A stretch of DNA of 64,000 nt from Mycolicibacterium elephantis DSM 44368 (GTDB lineage Bacteria > Actinomycetota > Actinomycetes > Mycobacteriales > Mycobacteriaceae). Numbering within the stretch: position 1 is the first letter of the stretch; the number at the start of each line of letters is the position of its first letter. Below are positions 40,854 through 51,601 of this stretch, one piece after another. The position numbers and the translations under genes were made by a program. The notes beneath the pieces are model-generated. The model had not been told where the DNA came from. It worked only from the letters and a program-made list of their open reading frames with translations, and did not search any database. The DNA lies in assembly GCF_004014805.1 (NCBI RefSeq), contig NZ_ATDN01000001.1, forward strand, positions 372,001-436,000. The letters are read 5' to 3'.

Positions 40854-41643
40854 GGGCCACATCCTGCCCGAACAGGGATACGCGGTGATCGGCCAGGGTC
40901 CTGTCCACCCGATAGACCCGTTCGACCAGCGGCAACGTCCGCAGTTGGCGTTCCAGGTGCCACTGCAGATGCGCTGCGACCAGCCCGCTGGCCTGGCTGC
41001 GATACGACGCCGACGTGGCTTCCGCATACTCCCAGTCCCCGTCGTGCAGGGCGACCATCAGGTCCAGCACGCCCTGCGGCGGGGTCACCGACCCCGACGG
41101 GCGGCAGTGCACGCACACGCTTCCGCCTGCGGCGACGTGGAACGCGCGGTGCGGCCCGGGCGTGGCGCAGCGGGCGCACTCGGTCAGCGCCGGCGCCCAG
41201 CCCGCGATCCCCATGGCACGCAACAGGTAAGCATCCAGCACGAGCTCGCGGGGCCGGCCGCCGTCGGCCACCGCGCGCAACGCGGCCACGGTCAGCCGGT
41301 GCAGCGCGGGCATCGGCACCCGCTCCTCCCCCGCCAACCGTTCCGCGGTCTCCAACATGGCGCACGCACAGGTGTAGCGGCCGTAGTCGCTGACGATGTC
41401 GGCGGCGAACGCGTCGATGGACTGCACCTGGGTGACGATGTCGAGATTGCGGCCGGGGTGCAGCTGAACGTCGATGTGCGCGAACGGCTCCAGCCTGGCC
41501 CCGAACCTGCTGCGGGTGCGCCGCACCCCCTTGGCCACCGCACGCACCAACCCGTGCTGGCGGGTGAGCAGGGTGACGATCCGGTCGGCCTCGCCGAGCT
41601 TGTGCTGGCGCAGCACCACCGCCCGGTCCCGATACAGCCGCAT
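40786..41643 (-). CDS. recO: DNA repair protein RecO
   Basis: 285 residues from ATG 41643 ([20 protein letters not shown]). N-terminal OB fold (about 1-80), a central helical part and a four-cysteine zinc module ([20 protein letters not shown] with VCVHC). It helps load RecA on SSB-coated DNA in the RecFOR pathway. C-terminal ~20 residues run beyond the usual mycobacterial end. Overlaps uppS in the same direction; divergent from the amidase gene. Confidence 0.93.
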   Translation of the reverse strand: MRLYRDRAVVLRQHKLGEADRIVTLLTRQHGLVRAVAKGVRRTRSRFGARLEPFAHIDVQLHPGRNLDIVTQVQSIDAFAADIVSDYGRYTCACAMLETAERLAGEERVPMPALHRLTVAALRAVADGGRPRELVLDAYLLRAMGIAGWAPALTECARCATPGPHRAFHVAAGGSVCVHCRPSGSVTPPQGVLDLMVALHDGDWEYAEATSASYRSQASGLVAAHLQWHLERQLRTLPLVERVYRVDRTLADHRVSLFGQDVAHGGEEGRAKDAQGDLPSTAPGA

Positions 41644-41707
41644 CGATACAGTCTCCCACTGCAATCCGACAGATCCTTGTTACGCAGCGCCGATATCCTG
41701 GTACCCG

Positions 41708-43198
41708 ATGGTCAACACTGCCCGTTTCCCCACTCTCACACAGCAGCTCTTCCGGCTGGCGAGCGGCTCGGTCACGTCGGTGGAACTGGTGCGGCGGTCG
41801 CTCGAGGCGATCGAGGCCAGCCAGCCCACGCTCAACGCGTTTCGCGTGGTCTTGACCGAGCAGGCGCTCGCCGATGCCGCGGCCGCGGACCGCAAACGCG
41901 CGGCGGGTGAACAACTTCCGCTTCTCGGGATCCCGATCGCGGTCAAGGACGACGTCGACGTCGCCGGTGTGCCGACCCGCTTCGGCACCGAGGGCACGGT
42001 CCTTCCGGCCACGCGGGACGCCGAGGTCGTGCGGCGCCTACGGGCAGCCGGGGCCGTGATCGTGGGCAAGACCAACACCTGCGAGTTGGGTCAGTGGCCG
42101 TTCACCAGCGGACCGGCGTTCGGTCACACCCGCAACCCGTGGTCGCGCGACCACACGCCCGGTGGCTCCTCGGGCGGCAGCGCCGCCGCCGTCGCGGCCG
42201 GTCTGGTCACCGCGGCGATCGGCTCGGACGGCGCGGGCAGCGTGCGGATTCCGGCGGCGTGGACGCACCTGGTCGGCATCAAACCGCAGCGCGGCCGCAT
42301 CTCCACCTGGCCGCTGCCCGAGGCGTTCAACGGCATCACCGTCAACGGGGTGCTGGCCCGCACCGTGACCGACGCCGCGATCGTGCTCGACGCCGCGTCG
42401 GGCAACGTCCCCGGCGATCTGCATCAGCCGCCGCTGGTGCGGGTGTCCGAGTCGGTCGGCCAGGCACCCGGTCCGCTGCGGGTGGCGATGTCGACCAAGT
42501 TCCCGTTCACGATCTTCCGCGCCACCCTGCACCCGGAGATCCGCGCCGCGATGGAGGCCGTCGCCGCCCAGTTGGGCGAGCTCGGCCACACCGTGATCGA
42601 GGCCGACCCGAGCTACAGCCTCGGCATGTCGTGGAACTTTCTGTCCCGCTCGACGTCGGGGCTGCTGGACTGGGCCGACCGGCTCGGCTACAGCGTCTCG
42701 CTGGACCCGCGCACCAGGTCCAACCTTCGGATGGGCCGGCTGCTCTCGGAGAACGTGCTGCGCAAGGCGCGTGCCCGCGAGGCCGCCGCCCAGCGCCGGA
42801 TGGGCTGGATCTTCAACATCGCCGACGTGGTGCTGGCGCCGACGACCGCCCAGCCGCCCCCGCTGGTGCACGACTTCGACAAGCTCGGTGGGCTGGCCAC
42901 CGACCGCACGATGATCAAGGCGTGCCCGGTGACCTGGCCGTGGAACCTGCTGGGCTGGCCGTCGATCAACGTGCCTGCGGGGTTCACCTCGTCCGGGCTG
43001 CCGATCGGCGTTCAGCTGATGGGTCCCGCCGACAGCGAGCCGCTGCTGGTGTCACTGGCCGCGGAGTTGGAGGCGATCAACGGGTGGGCGACGAAGCAAC
43101 CGCCGCAGTGGTGGACCGTCGGACCCGCCCCCGACCCCGAGCCCACCGCGCACAGCGAACCCCACATTGTGGGGTCCATCTCCGACGAGGTCGCGTAG
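41708..43198 (+). CDS. amiA2: Amidase (amidase signature family)
   Basis: 496 residues. The Ser-cisSer-Lys triad is visible: Lys in IPIAVKDDVDVAG and the Gly/Ser-rich HTPGGSSGGSAAAVAAGLV carrying both serines, followed by GSDGAGSVRIPAAW. It hydrolyses amides to acids; substrate not known. The name follows its M. tuberculosis positional counterpart Rv2363. Divergent from recO. ATG 41708, no strong ribosome site. Confidence 0.88.
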   Translation: MVNTARFPTLTQQLFRLASGSVTSVELVRRSLEAIEASQPTLNAFRVVLTEQALADAAAADRKRAAGEQLPLLGIPIAVKDDVDVAGVPTRFGTEGTVLPATRDAEVVRRLRAAGAVIVGKTNTCELGQWPFTSGPAFGHTRNPWSRDHTPGGSSGGSAAAVAAGLVTAAIGSDGAGSVRIPAAWTHLVGIKPQRGRISTWPLPEAFNGITVNGVLARTVTDAAIVLDAASGNVPGDLHQPPLVRVSESVGQAPGPLRVAMSTKFPFTIFRATLHPEIRAAMEAVAAQLGELGHTVIEADPSYSLGMSWNFLSRSTSGLLDWADRLGYSVSLDPRTRSNLRMGRLLSENVLRKARAREAAAQRRMGWIFNIADVVLAPTTAQPPPLVHDFDKLGGLATDRTMIKACPVTWPWNLLGWPSINVPAGFTSSGLPIGVQLMGPADSEPLLVSLAAELEAINGWATKQPPQWWTVGPAPDPEPTAHSEPHIVGSISDEVA

Positions 43199-43209
43199 TC
43201 TTTCCGACC

Positions 43210-43761
43210 ATGAACGCGCGGCACTTCGCATACGTGGTTCCGACCCTGGCGGTCGTGGGTGGTCTGCTCGCAGGCATGCCGGCGGCCAATGCGGACAACA
43301 AGCGGCTCAACGACGGCGTCGTGTCCAACGTGTACACCATGCAGCACCTGGCCGGGTGCGACACCGACATCAAGATCAACCCGAAGCTGCGGTTGGCGGC
43401 GCAGTGGCACACCAACGATGTGCTGAACAATCGCGCGCTCAACGGCGACATCGGCTCGGACGGCTCGACGGTGACGGACCGGGCGCGCAGGGCCGGCTAC
43501 GCCGGAGACGTCGCCGAGACCGTCGCCATCAACCCGGCGCTGGCCATCAGCGGTATCGAGCTGATCAATCAGTGGTATCACCGGCCCGACTACCACGCGA
43601 TCATGTCCGACTGCGCCAACGTCGACATCGGCGTGTGGTCGGAGAACCTGATCGACCGCACCGTCGTGGTCGCGGTCTACGGCAAGGGCGACGGCGCCCC
43701 GCCGGTCAACGTGCCCGGACAGCGGCCGTTCGGTCAGCCGGGCGCAGGCGCCCCGGGCTGA
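43210..43761 (+). CDS. Secreted CAP/SCP-domain protein
   Basis: 183 residues from ATG 43210. Signal peptide about 1-28 (YVVPTLAVVGGLLAGMPAANA). The rest is a CAP domain: LRLAAQWHTNDVLNNRALNG, GSDGSTVTDRARRAGYAGDV with the AE of VAETVA, and a late GVWSENLIDRTVVVAVYGKG. It ends in a Pro/Gly tail. CAP proteins are secreted and bind lipids or sterols in some systems; here unknown. It lies between the amidase and era, convergent with era by 4 bp. Confidence 0.83.
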   Translation: MNARHFAYVVPTLAVVGGLLAGMPAANADNKRLNDGVVSNVYTMQHLAGCDTDIKINPKLRLAAQWHTNDVLNNRALNGDIGSDGSTVTDRARRAGYAGDVAETVAINPALAISGIELINQWYHRPDYHAIMSDCANVDIGVWSENLIDRTVVVAVYGKGDGAPPVNVPGQRPFGQPGAGAPG

Positions 43762-43765
43762 CGAG

Positions 43766-44674
43766 CTAAAAGCCCAGCCGGCCCAGCTGCTTGGGGTCGC
43801 GCTGCCAGTTCTTGGCGACCTTGACCCGCAGGTCCAGGAACACCTTGGTGCCCAGCAGCTTCTCGATCGCCGTGCGCGCGGCGGTCCCGACCTCGCGCAG
43901 CCGGGCGCCGCCCTTGCCGATGACGATGCCCTTCTGGCTATCGCGCTCGACGAACAAGTTGGCGCGCACAGTGACAAGGGGGGTCAGGTCGTCGCGCCCC
44001 TCGCGGGTGCTGACCTCCTCGATGACCACCGCAAGCGAATGCGGCAGCTCGTCGCGCACCCCTTCGAGCGCCGCCTCGCGGATCAGCTCGGCCATCAGCG
44101 TTTCCTCGGGTTCGTCGGTCAGCTCCCCGTCGGGGTAGAACGCCGGGCCCGGCGGCAGTTGGGCGGCCAACACGTCGATCAGCACGTCGACGTTCTCCCC
44201 GGTGGTCGCCGACACGGGGACGATCTCGACGTCGGGACCGACCAACTCGCTGACCGCGACCAGCTGGGCGGCCACCCGGTCCTTGGGCACCTTGTCGATC
44301 TTGGTGACGATCGCGACCAGCGTGGTGTTCGGCGCGACGGCGCGGATCTGCTCGCAGATCCACCGGTCCCCCGGGCCGATCTTCTCGTCGGCCGGGATAC
44401 ACAACCCGATCACGTCGACCTGGGAGTAGGTGTCTTTCACCAGATCGTTGAGCCGCTGCCCGAGCAGGGTGCGCGGTCGGTGCAGCCCGGGGGTGTCGAT
44501 CAGGATGATCTGGAAGTCCTCGCGGTGCACAATGCCGCGGATCGTGTGCCGGGTGGTCTGCGGCCGGTTCGACGTGATGGCGACCTTCGCGCCGACCAGC
44601 GCGTTGGTCAGCGTCGACTTCCCGGTGTTCGGCCGGCCCACGAAACAGACGAAGCCGGAACGGAATTCGGTCAC
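43766..44674 (-). CDS. era: GTPase Era
   Basis: 302 residues from the GTG at 44674. G motifs: G1 GRPNTGKSTL, G3 DTPG in LIDTPGLHRPR, G4 TKID, G5 SATTG. C-terminal KH domain: ERDSQKGIVIGKGGARLREV. It binds 16S rRNA near its 3' end and promotes 30S assembly. It belongs to the conserved ybeY-corC-era run, all leftward. Confidence 0.95.
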   Translation of the reverse strand: MTEFRSGFVCFVGRPNTGKSTLTNALVGAKVAITSNRPQTTRHTIRGIVHREDFQIILIDTPGLHRPRTLLGQRLNDLVKDTYSQVDVIGLCIPADEKIGPGDRWICEQIRAVAPNTTLVAIVTKIDKVPKDRVAAQLVAVSELVGPDVEIVPVSATTGENVDVLIDVLAAQLPPGPAFYPDGELTDEPEETLMAELIREAALEGVRDELPHSLAVVIEEVSTREGRDDLTPLVTVRANLFVERDSQKGIVIGKGGARLREVGTAARTAIEKLLGTKVFLDLRVKVAKNWQRDPKQLGRLGF

Positions 44675-44692
44675 CGCGCCCCACCTCTCGCG

Positions 44693-44750
44693 CCGAGACT
44701 GCGGAGAGATCGCAGTTTCGGGCGGATTCGCGATCTGCGCGCGGTCTCGG
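44693..44750. repeat. Intergenic palindrome between era and the Rv2365c-like gene
   Basis: CCGAGAC (44693-44699) and GTCTCGG (44744-44750) are inverted ends. Inside, GAGATCGC (44706-44713) and GCGATCTGC (44730-44738) are a second inverted pair. The structure fills nearly the whole gap between two same-strand genes. Similar in design to the palindromes at 36141 and 37177, different in sequence. Confidence 0.6.
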
Positions 44751-44753
44751 GGA

Positions 44754-45071
44754 TCATGCGGGCTTTCCCGAGCGGTCGGTGACGATGACCGCCGCGTCGG
44801 CCGACATCTCCCGCACCGCGGCGACGCCGGCGTCGTCGACGGTTCCGCCGACCAGCACCGCGGCCTCCAGCCCCCTCGCCCCGCTGGACACCGCGGCTGC
44901 GACCGCGGCCTGCAGGGCGGTGAGCCGCAGCGCGTCCAACGCGACCGGCGCGCCCGCGTAGGTGCGGCCGTCGAGGTCGCGCACCGCGGCGCCGCTGGCC
45001 GCTTCGGCGCGCCCCATCGCACCGCGAGCCAGCGTCACCAACTTGGCGTCCTCTGGGTCGAGTTCACTCAT
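44754..45071 (-). CDS. Conserved protein, cytidine-deaminase-like fold (Rv2365c-like)
   Basis: 105 residues: [20 protein letters not shown], then [20 protein letters not shown] and a [13 protein letters not shown] stretch. The order of an NGRTYxGxxV-like strand and following helix resembles the small cytidine-deaminase fold, but the zinc-binding HxE and PCxxC motifs are absent, so catalysis is unlikely. Overlaps the CorC-like gene by 4 bp (ATGA) between corC and era. Confidence 0.72.
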   Translation of the reverse strand: MSELDPEDAKLVTLARGAMGRAEAASGAAVRDLDGRTYAGAPVALDALRLTALQAAVAAAVSSGARGLEAAVLVGGTVDDAGVAAVREMSADAAVIVTDRSGKPA

Positions 45072-46357
45072 TGCGTCTCCTCGGCTGGCGGCTCTGTCGG
45101 GCTGACCAGGACGGTACCGATGCGCACCCGGCCGCGGTGGTCGGGACCGCCCTCGGCGCGCAGCCGCAACCCGTCCCAGATGACCTCGGCGCCGGGCAGC
45201 GGCACGCGCCCCAGCTCGAGCGCCATCAGTCCGCCGACGGTGTCGACGTCGAGGTCCTCGTCGAACTCGATGTCGTAGAGCTCGCCGAGGTCCTCGATCG
45301 ACAGCCGCGCCGACACGCGGTAGCGGTTGTCGCCGAGGTCCTCCACCGGAACGGTTTCGCCCGCGTCGTATTCGTCGACGATCTCGCCGACGATCTCCTC
45401 CAGCACGTCTTCGATGGTGACCAGCCCGGCGATCGCGCCGTACTCGTCGACCAGCAGCGCCATGTGGTTGCGGTCGCGCTGCATCTCCCGCAGCAGCTCG
45501 TCGAGCGGTTTGGAGTCCGGGACGAACACCGCGGGCCGCATCACCTCGGACACCTTGGTGTCGCGGCCGCCGTTGGTGGAGTAATACGTGCGCTGCACAA
45601 GGTCTTTGAGGTACACCACCCCGACGACGTCGTCGACGTTCTCACCGATCACCGGGATCCGGGAGTGCCCGCTGCGCACCGCCAGCGAGGTGGCTTGGCC
45701 CGCGGACTTGTCGGCCTCGATCCACACCATCTCGGTACGCGGCACCATCACCTCGCGGGCCGGGGTGTCGCCGAGTTCGAACACCGACTGGATCATCCGG
45801 CGCTCCTCGTCGGCGACCACGCCGCGCTGCTGGGCCAGGTCGACGACCTCGCGCAGCTCGATCTCGGAGGCGAACGGTCCGTTGCGAAACCCGCGGCCGG
45901 GGGTGAGCGCGTTACCGATCAGCACCAGCAGCCGGCTGATCGGGGTCAGCAGCAGCGAAAGCGCTTGCAGTGGAAGGGCGGCCAGCAGCGCGATCGTGTA
46001 CGCGTGCTGGCGGCCCAGGGTGCGCGGGCCGACGCCGATGACCACGAAGCTGACCACCACCATGATCGCGGCAGCGGCGAAGAGCCCCCACGTCACACCG
46101 AGATGGCCGTCCAGGTACGCCGCCAGCAGCACCGTCGCGCCCACCTCGCAGGTGATGCGCAGCAGCACGATGAGGTTGATGTAGCGGGGCCGTTCGGCCA
46201 TCACGTTGGCCAGCCGGACCGCGCCGGGGCGTTCCTCGCGCTGCAGTTCCTCGACGCGGGCCTGCGACACGGTGCTCAGGGCGGCGTCGATGGCCGCGAA
46301 CAACCCGCCGAGGCCGACGAGCACGATCGCGGCGATCAGCTGCCCTGCGCCGGTCAC
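45068..46357 (-). CDS. CorC/HlyC-type CNNM transporter-like protein
   Basis: 429 residues from the GTG at 46357 (GTGA overlap with ybeY). N-terminal CNNM/DUF21 domain with four hydrophobic segments (about 1-190, [20 protein letters not shown]). A CBS pair follows (about 200-335: [40 protein letters not shown]), then the C-terminal CorC_HlyC domain ([20 protein letters not shown]). Family members handle Mg2+/Co2+ efflux. Not a haemolysin. Confidence 0.88.
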   Translation of the reverse strand: MTGAGQLIAAIVLVGLGGLFAAIDAALSTVSQARVEELQREERPGAVRLANVMAERPRYINLIVLLRITCEVGATVLLAAYLDGHLGVTWGLFAAAAIMVVVSFVVIGVGPRTLGRQHAYTIALLAALPLQALSLLLTPISRLLVLIGNALTPGRGFRNGPFASEIELREVVDLAQQRGVVADEERRMIQSVFELGDTPAREVMVPRTEMVWIEADKSAGQATSLAVRSGHSRIPVIGENVDDVVGVVYLKDLVQRTYYSTNGGRDTKVSEVMRPAVFVPDSKPLDELLREMQRDRNHMALLVDEYGAIAGLVTIEDVLEEIVGEIVDEYDAGETVPVEDLGDNRYRVSARLSIEDLGELYDIEFDEDLDVDTVGGLMALELGRVPLPGAEVIWDGLRLRAEGGPDHRGRVRIGTVLVSPTEPPAEETQ

Positions 46358-46890
46358 GGTTCGTCGAAGTATCGGGAGTTGTCCAGCAGCCTGCGTTCCT
46401 TCTCGGACTGGCGATGCTGGTGATAGGACTCGACCTGTTCGGCCACCCACTCTTCGAGCAGCTGGCGCTGCAGCGCGAACATCTCGCGTTCCTCATCGGG
46501 TTCGGCGTGGTCGTAGCCGAGGAGATGCAGCACGCCGTGCACGGTCAGCAGGGCCAGCTCCTGGCCCAGCGAGTGGCCGGCCGCCGCGGCCTGCTCGGCG
46601 GCGAACTCGGGACACAGCGCGATGTCGCCGAGCATCGCCGGGCCCGGCTCCGGCGCGTCGGGGCGCCCGCCCGGCTCGAGCTCGTCCATCGGGAAGCTCA
46701 TCACGTCGGTGGGCCCGGGCAGGTCCATCCACCGCATGTGCAGGTCGGCCATCGCGGCGGTGTCGAGCAGCACCATCGACAGCTCCGCCGCCGGATGCAC
46801 GTTCATCTTGCGGATGACAAACCGGGCGACGCTGATCAGTTCGTCTTCGGAGACGTCGATGCCCGACTCGTTGGACACCTCAATGCTCAT
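46354..46890 (-). CDS. ybeY: Endoribonuclease YbeY
   Basis: 178 residues. The zinc/catalytic motif is [11 protein letters not shown] (HxxxHxxGYDH) at about 115-128, with [10 protein letters not shown] and [15 protein letters not shown] upstream, as in YbeY. It is needed for 16S rRNA 3'-end maturation and ribosome quality control. The gene sits between phoH (6 bp upstream) and the CorC-like gene (overlap), a nearly universal arrangement. The C-terminus is about 20 residues longer than in E. coli, with a charged [11 protein letters not shown] tail. Confidence 0.95.
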   Translation of the reverse strand: MSIEVSNESGIDVSEDELISVARFVIRKMNVHPAAELSMVLLDTAAMADLHMRWMDLPGPTDVMSFPMDELEPGGRPDAPEPGPAMLGDIALCPEFAAEQAAAAGHSLGQELALLTVHGVLHLLGYDHAEPDEEREMFALQRQLLEEWVAEQVESYHQHRQSEKERRLLDNSRYFDEP

Positions 46891-46896
46891 ATCGGG

Positions 46897-47946
46897 CTAC
46901 CGTCGTGGCCTGTTCCCCGAGGCGCGCCGCTGGGCTCGGTTCAGCTGCGTGGGCTCGTCGTGCCGTGCGTACGCGTCGACGATCTCCGACACCAGCCGGT
47001 GTCGCACCACGTCGGCGCTGGTGAGTTCGGCGAAGTGGATGTCGTCGATGCCTTCGAGGATCCGCATCGCCGCGCGCAATCCCGAGCTGGATCCGCCGAC
47101 CAGGTCCACCTGCGTGATGTCGCCGGTGACAACGATTTTCGAGTTGAACCCCAGCCGGGTCAGGAACATCTTCATCTGTTCGGCCGTGGTGTTCTGGGCC
47201 TCGTCGAGGATGATGAACGCATCCGAGATCGTCCTGCCACGCATGTACGCCAGCGGCGCGACCTCAATGACCCCGGCGCTCATCAGTTTTGGGATCAGCT
47301 CCGGATCCATCATGTCGTGCAGCGCGTCGTAGAGCGGGCGCAGGTAGGGGTCGATCTTCTCGTTGAGCGTGCCCGGCAGGAAGCCAAGGCGCTCACCGGC
47401 TTCCACGGCGGGCCGGGTCAGGATGATCCTGTTGACCTGCTTGGTCTGTAATGCGTTGACGGCCTTGGCCATCGCCAGATAGGTCTTGCCCGTGCCCGCC
47501 GGGCCGATGCCGAAGACGATGGTGTGCGCGTCGATGGCGTCGACGTAGCGCTTCTGGTTCAGCGTCTTCGGGCGGATCGTCTTGCCGCGCCGCGACAGGA
47601 TGTCCAGCGTCAGCACCTCGGCCGGCGACTCGTTGCCTGCGCCGGTGAGCATCGCGACGCTGTGCTGCACGGCTTGTGGGGCAAGGACCTGGCCGCTGGC
47701 GACGATCGCGACCAGCTCGGAGACGACGCGTTCGGCCAGCGCGACGTCGGCCGGTTCACCGGACAGCGTCACGGCGTTACCGCGTACGTGGATGTCGGCC
47801 GCCAGGATGGTTTCGAGTGCGCGCAGATTCTCGTCGGCGGAACCCAGGAGGCCCACGACGAGGTCGGGTGGAACGTTGATGCTGCTGCGTACCGACTCGG
47901 AGGACTGCTCAGCCTGCGACGAGTCAGCGTTCTCGCGGGGCGTCAA
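46897..47946 (-). CDS. phoH: PhoH-like ATPase
   Basis: 349 residues. An N-terminal KH-like segment (about 25-100) precedes the PhoH ATPase domain: Walker [24 protein letters not shown]-type middle, [20 protein letters not shown] and Walker B in [15 protein letters not shown]. Basic C-terminus ([20 protein letters not shown]). RNA-related ATPase, probably helicase-like, partner of YbeY. ATG 47946. Confidence 0.93.
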   Translation of the reverse strand: MTPRENADSSQAEQSSESVRSSINVPPDLVVGLLGSADENLRALETILAADIHVRGNAVTLSGEPADVALAERVVSELVAIVASGQVLAPQAVQHSVAMLTGAGNESPAEVLTLDILSRRGKTIRPKTLNQKRYVDAIDAHTIVFGIGPAGTGKTYLAMAKAVNALQTKQVNRIILTRPAVEAGERLGFLPGTLNEKIDPYLRPLYDALHDMMDPELIPKLMSAGVIEVAPLAYMRGRTISDAFIILDEAQNTTAEQMKMFLTRLGFNSKIVVTGDITQVDLVGGSSSGLRAAMRILEGIDDIHFAELTSADVVRHRLVSEIVDAYARHDEPTQLNRAQRRASGNRPRR

Positions 47947-48052
47947 GAGGGTTCTGTGCCTGCTTTCTGTGTTCTCGCCTGGCGGTTTGCCAGGAACCCC
48001 CAGTTTACCGCCGGGTTGCGACGCTTCCCAATGTTTGATGCAGACACCCGGC

Positions 48053-48802
48053 TCACCCCCACCGGCCGGTCAGCACGCCGAGAGCGCCGAGCGCGACCGC
48101 CGCCGCCGTCGACGTCCGCAAAACCGTGGGGCCCAGGCGCACCGCAACCGCGCCGGCGTCGCTGAGCGCCTGGATCTCCTCGTCGGCGATACCACCCTCG
48201 GGGCCGACGATCAGCATCACCGAATCCGCTTGTGCGAGCGCGACATCGGTGAGCCGCTGCGTCGCCGACTCGTGCAGCGCCAGCACCACAGCGCCCGCCG
48301 CCACCTCGTCGCGCACCCGCGCCACCAGCTGCGGCGTCGACACCAGGCCGCCGACGTCGGGGATGTAGGCCCGTCGCGACTGCCGGGCTGCCGCCCGGGC
48401 CACCGCGCCCCAGCGCCGCAGCCCCTTGTCGACCTTGGCCGCGCCGTCCCAGCGGGCCACGCAACGCGTCGCCTGCCAGGCGAGAAACGCGTCGGCGCCG
48501 GCCTCGGTCGCCAGTTCGACGGCCAGTTCGGCCCGGTCGGACTTGGGCAGCGCCTGTACGACGGTGACGGTGGGGCCGGCTGGGGCCACGCGGCGGCGGT
48601 CCAGCACCCGCGCGGTCAGCCGGGCCTTGCCCGTTTCCTCGACGACACAGTTCGCCAGCTCACCGGCGCCGTCCCCGAGATCCAGGCGTTCACCTGCGCG
48701 GATGCGGCGCACGTTGGCGGCGTGGAAGCCCTCGTCGCCGTCCACGACGGCCAACCCGCCGGGCTCCGGTAGCGCCTCGACGTAGAACAGCGCGTCGGTC
48801 AT
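48053..48802 (-). CDS. rsmE: 16S rRNA m3U1498 methyltransferase RsmE
   Basis: 249 residues from ATG 48802. N-terminal PUA-like part ([20 protein letters not shown]) and a C-terminal SPOUT trefoil-knot domain with [20 protein letters not shown] and [20 protein letters not shown], the SAM-binding knot. It methylates U1498 in the decoding region. Upstream dnaJ2 runs in the same direction with a palindrome between. Confidence 0.92.
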   Translation of the reverse strand: MTDALFYVEALPEPGGLAVVDGDEGFHAANVRRIRAGERLDLGDGAGELANCVVEETGKARLTARVLDRRRVAPAGPTVTVVQALPKSDRAELAVELATEAGADAFLAWQATRCVARWDGAAKVDKGLRRWGAVARAAARQSRRAYIPDVGGLVSTPQLVARVRDEVAAGAVVLALHESATQRLTDVALAQADSVMLIVGPEGGIADEEIQALSDAGAVAVRLGPTVLRTSTAAAVALGALGVLTGRWG

Positions 48803-48819
48803 CGGCCTTACCGCGGCAT

Positions 48820-48876
48820 CGATTTCTGCCGCGGGGTCGTCGTCTGGCGGCAATCACAGCCCTGGCGCAGAAATCG
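48820..48876. repeat. Inverted repeat between dnaJ2 and rsmE
   Basis: CGATTTCTGC (48820-48829) and GCAGAAATCG (48867-48876) are perfect inverted repeats with a 37-nt spacer that has its own short stem possibilities. It occupies the 100-bp gap between two leftward genes and may attenuate or terminate dnaJ2 transcription. Confidence 0.5.
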
Positions 48877-48902
48877 CGGACCAGGTGAACGACGCAAGCC
48901 CA

Positions 48903-50048
48903 TCAGCGGCCGCTGAACGTCTCACGCAGGCGGGAGAACAGCCCGCCGCCGGAGGACGGCGAGGAACCGTTGGTGGAGCGCACCTCGGCGGCGTCGCCGC
49001 GGCGTTCCCGCAGCTTGCGCAGCAGCTCGGTGTCCTCGTGGTCCAGCCGCGACGGGACGACGACCTCGATGTGGGCGTGCAGATCGCCGCGCACCCCGCT
49101 GCGCAGGTGGGGCATGCCGTGGCCGCGCAGCGTCATCACCTGTCCGGGCTGGGTTCCTGGCGGGATGACGATCTCGATCGGGCCGTCGATGATCGCGTCG
49201 ACGGTGACGGTGGTGCCCAGCGCGGCGTCGACCATCGGCACCGAGATCGTGCAGTGCAGATCGTCGCCGTCGCGCACGAACACCTCGTGCGGCTTCTCGT
49301 GCACCTCGACGTAGAGGTCGCCGGCGGGTCCGCCGCCAGGCCCGACCTCACCTTGGGCCGCCAACCGCACCCGCATCCCGTCGCCGACGCCGGCGGGGAT
49401 CTTGACGCTGATTTCACGCCGCGCGCGGACCCGGCCGTCGCCGCCGCAGCGGTGGCACGGGTCGGGGATGACCTCGCCGACGCCGCCGCACACCGGGCAC
49501 GGCCGTGACGTCATGACCTGCCCGAGCAGCGAGCGCTGCACGGTCTGGATCTCGCCGCGCCCGCCGCATGTATCGCAGGTGGCCGGCCGCGAGTCGCCGT
49601 GGGTGCCCTTGCCGTGGCACAGGTCGCACAACACCGCGGTGTCGACGGTGACCTGTTTGGTCACCCCGGTCGCGCACTCCTCAAGGGTCAGCCGCATCCG
49701 CAGCAGCGAGTCCGAGCCGGGCCGGACCCGCCCGATCGGCCCGCGCGATGTCGCGCCGCCGCCGAAGAAGGCCTCGAACACGTCGCCCAGCCCGCCGAAA
49801 CCGGCGAACCCGTTGCCCGCGGCGCCCGCGGACTCCAGCGGATCGCCGCCGAGGTCGACGATGCGGCGTTTCTCCGGATCGCTCAACACCTCGTAGGCGA
49901 CGCTGATCTCCTTGAACCGCGCCTGGGCCTCTTCGTCGGGGTTGACGTCGGGGTGCAGCTCGCGCGCCAGCTTCCGATAGGCGCGCTTGATCTCGGAGTC
50001 ACTGGCGCCTCTGCTCACCCCGAGCAGCCCGTAGTAGTCGCGTGCCAC
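48903..50048 (-). CDS. dnaJ2: Chaperone protein DnaJ (DnaJ2)
   Basis: 381 residues. J domain with the HPD triad ([15 protein letters not shown]), a Gly/Phe-rich linker ([20 protein letters not shown]), four zinc-finger repeats ([32 protein letters not shown]) and the C-terminal substrate-binding beta domains. Co-chaperone of DnaK. It follows hrcA by 40 bp in the same direction, the mycobacterial dnaJ2 arrangement. Confidence 0.95.
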   Translation of the reverse strand: MARDYYGLLGVSRGASDSEIKRAYRKLARELHPDVNPDEEAQARFKEISVAYEVLSDPEKRRIVDLGGDPLESAGAAGNGFAGFGGLGDVFEAFFGGGATSRGPIGRVRPGSDSLLRMRLTLEECATGVTKQVTVDTAVLCDLCHGKGTHGDSRPATCDTCGGRGEIQTVQRSLLGQVMTSRPCPVCGGVGEVIPDPCHRCGGDGRVRARREISVKIPAGVGDGMRVRLAAQGEVGPGGGPAGDLYVEVHEKPHEVFVRDGDDLHCTISVPMVDAALGTTVTVDAIIDGPIEIVIPPGTQPGQVMTLRGHGMPHLRSGVRGDLHAHIEVVVPSRLDHEDTELLRKLRERRGDAAEVRSTNGSSPSSGGGLFSRLRETFSGR

Positions 50049-50088
50049 GCCTGACCTGCCTGTCTGTGCCTGTCTGTCTGCTGCTGGA

Positions 50089-51120
50089 CTATCGGCTGCC
50101 TAAAACTTCGCCGATATAGAGAGCAACCGCAGCGACATTAGCGATAGTTCCCGGATAGTCCATCCGGGTGGGTCCCAACACGCCCATGCCGCCGTACACC
50201 TTGCCCGAACTACCGTAGGCCGTGCTGACCACCGAGGTCGTGGACATCTCCTCGGCCTCGGTTTCGTGGCCGATGCGCACGGTGACCTTGCCCGCCTCCT
50301 GCTGCGCGGCCAGCAGCCGCAGCACCACGACCTGCTCCTCAAGCGCCTCGAGCACCGAGCGCAGGTTGCCGCCGAAGTCGGCGGTGTTGCGGGTCAGGTT
50401 GGCGGTGCCGCCCAGCAGCAGCCGCTCGTCGCGGTGTTCGACGAGGGTCTCCACCAGCACGGTGGCCGCCCGGCCGATCGCGTCCGAAAGTCCACCGGTC
50501 CCGTCGAGCTGCGCCGCCAGCTCGGCCACCGCCGCCGACGCGGCCGACAGCGGTTTGCCTTCCAGCGCTTGGCCCAGCACGTCGCGCAGCTGGCCGAGCT
50601 CGTGGTCGTCGATGGTGTCACCGAGCTCGACGATGCGCTGGTCGATGCGGCCGGAGTCGGTGATCACCACAAGCAACACCCTGGCCGGGGTCAGCGGGAC
50701 GACTTCCAGGCGGCGCACGGTCGACGCCGTCAGCGTCGGGTACTGCACGATCGCCACCTGCCGGGTCAGCTGCGCCAGCAGCCGCACGGCGCGGCGCAAC
50801 ACGTCGTCGAGGTCGACACCGGATTCCAGGAACGAAAGGATCGCGCGTCGTTCAGACGACGACAACGGCTTGACTTCGTGGATCCGGTCGACGAACTCGC
50901 GGTAGCCCTTCTCGGTGGGCACCCGGCCCGAGCTGGTGTGCGGCTGGGTGATGTAGCCCTCGGCTTCGAGAACGGCCATGTCGTTGCGGACCGTCGCGCT
51001 CGACACCCCGAGGTTGTGTCGTTCCACGAGGGATTTGGAGCCGATCGGCTCCTTGGTGGCCACGAAGTCAGCGACGATGGCGCGCAGCACCTCGAACCGC
51101 CGCTCCTCGGCACTCCCCAT
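50089..51120 (-). CDS. hrcA: Heat-inducible repressor HrcA
   Basis: 343 residues from ATG 51120 behind GGAGGTGAAACC. The N-terminal winged helix includes [20 protein letters not shown] and [20 protein letters not shown]; a GAF-like middle and a C-terminal [15 protein letters not shown] region follow. HrcA represses groE-type chaperone genes through CIRCE boxes. No CIRCE element was found in this window, so it probably acts elsewhere. Confidence 0.95.
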   Translation of the reverse strand: MGSAEERRFEVLRAIVADFVATKEPIGSKSLVERHNLGVSSATVRNDMAVLEAEGYITQPHTSSGRVPTEKGYREFVDRIHEVKPLSSSERRAILSFLESGVDLDDVLRRAVRLLAQLTRQVAIVQYPTLTASTVRRLEVVPLTPARVLLVVITDSGRIDQRIVELGDTIDDHELGQLRDVLGQALEGKPLSAASAAVAELAAQLDGTGGLSDAIGRAATVLVETLVEHRDERLLLGGTANLTRNTADFGGNLRSVLEALEEQVVVLRLLAAQQEAGKVTVRIGHETEAEEMSTTSVVSTAYGSSGKVYGGMGVLGPTRMDYPGTIANVAAVALYIGEVLGSR

Positions 51121-51265
51121 GGTTTCACCTCCAATCGCATCCAGTTTACGGTCATCAGCAGCGGTGATAGCCGCCAGCGCAGCTCGCGTGGCGAACGCAG
51201 CATTGCGATAGCCTTCGCAACGTGAAGCCGTTGCCCCATTCGAAGATGCGGGGGACGTCGACCAG

Positions 51266-51601
51266 ATGATCTTCAAGGGCGTCCGGGAGGGCCGGCCCTA
51301 CCCCGACCACGGGCTGACGCACCGGCAGTGGGCCCAGATCCCGCCGCGGCAGATCCGGCTCGACGAGCTGGTGACGACGACGACGGTGCTGGCTTTGGAC
51401 CGGCTGTTGTCGGAGGACTCGACCTTCTACGGGGACCTGTTCCCGCACGCGGTGCGGTGGAAGGGCGTGGTCTATCTGGAGGACGGCCTGCACCGCGCGG
51501 TCCGCGCCGCGCTGCGCAACCGCACGGTGCTTCACGCCCGGATCTTCGACATGGACATGCGGTCCCCGGCTGACGCGTGGGCCCAGACCCAGCAGGTCTA
51601 G
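51266..51601 (+). CDS. Conserved hypothetical protein (Rv2375-like)
   Basis: 111 residues from ATG 51266: [20 protein letters not shown], then [20 protein letters not shown] and [20 protein letters not shown]. Soluble alpha/beta, conserved beside hrcA in mycobacteria (positional counterpart Rv2375), no known function. Divergent from hrcA, convergent with the DUF998 gene with a 4-bp stop overlap. Confidence 0.78.
   Translation: MIFKGVREGRPYPDHGLTHRQWAQIPPRQIRLDELVTTTTVLALDRLLSEDSTFYGDLFPHAVRWKGVVYLEDGLHRAVRAALRNRTVLHARIFDMDMRSPADAWAQTQQV

Noticed and set aside
51121..51265. CIRCE element upstream of hrcA
   Set aside because: I looked for TTAGCACTC-N9-GAGTGCTAA and found nothing similar in this gap.
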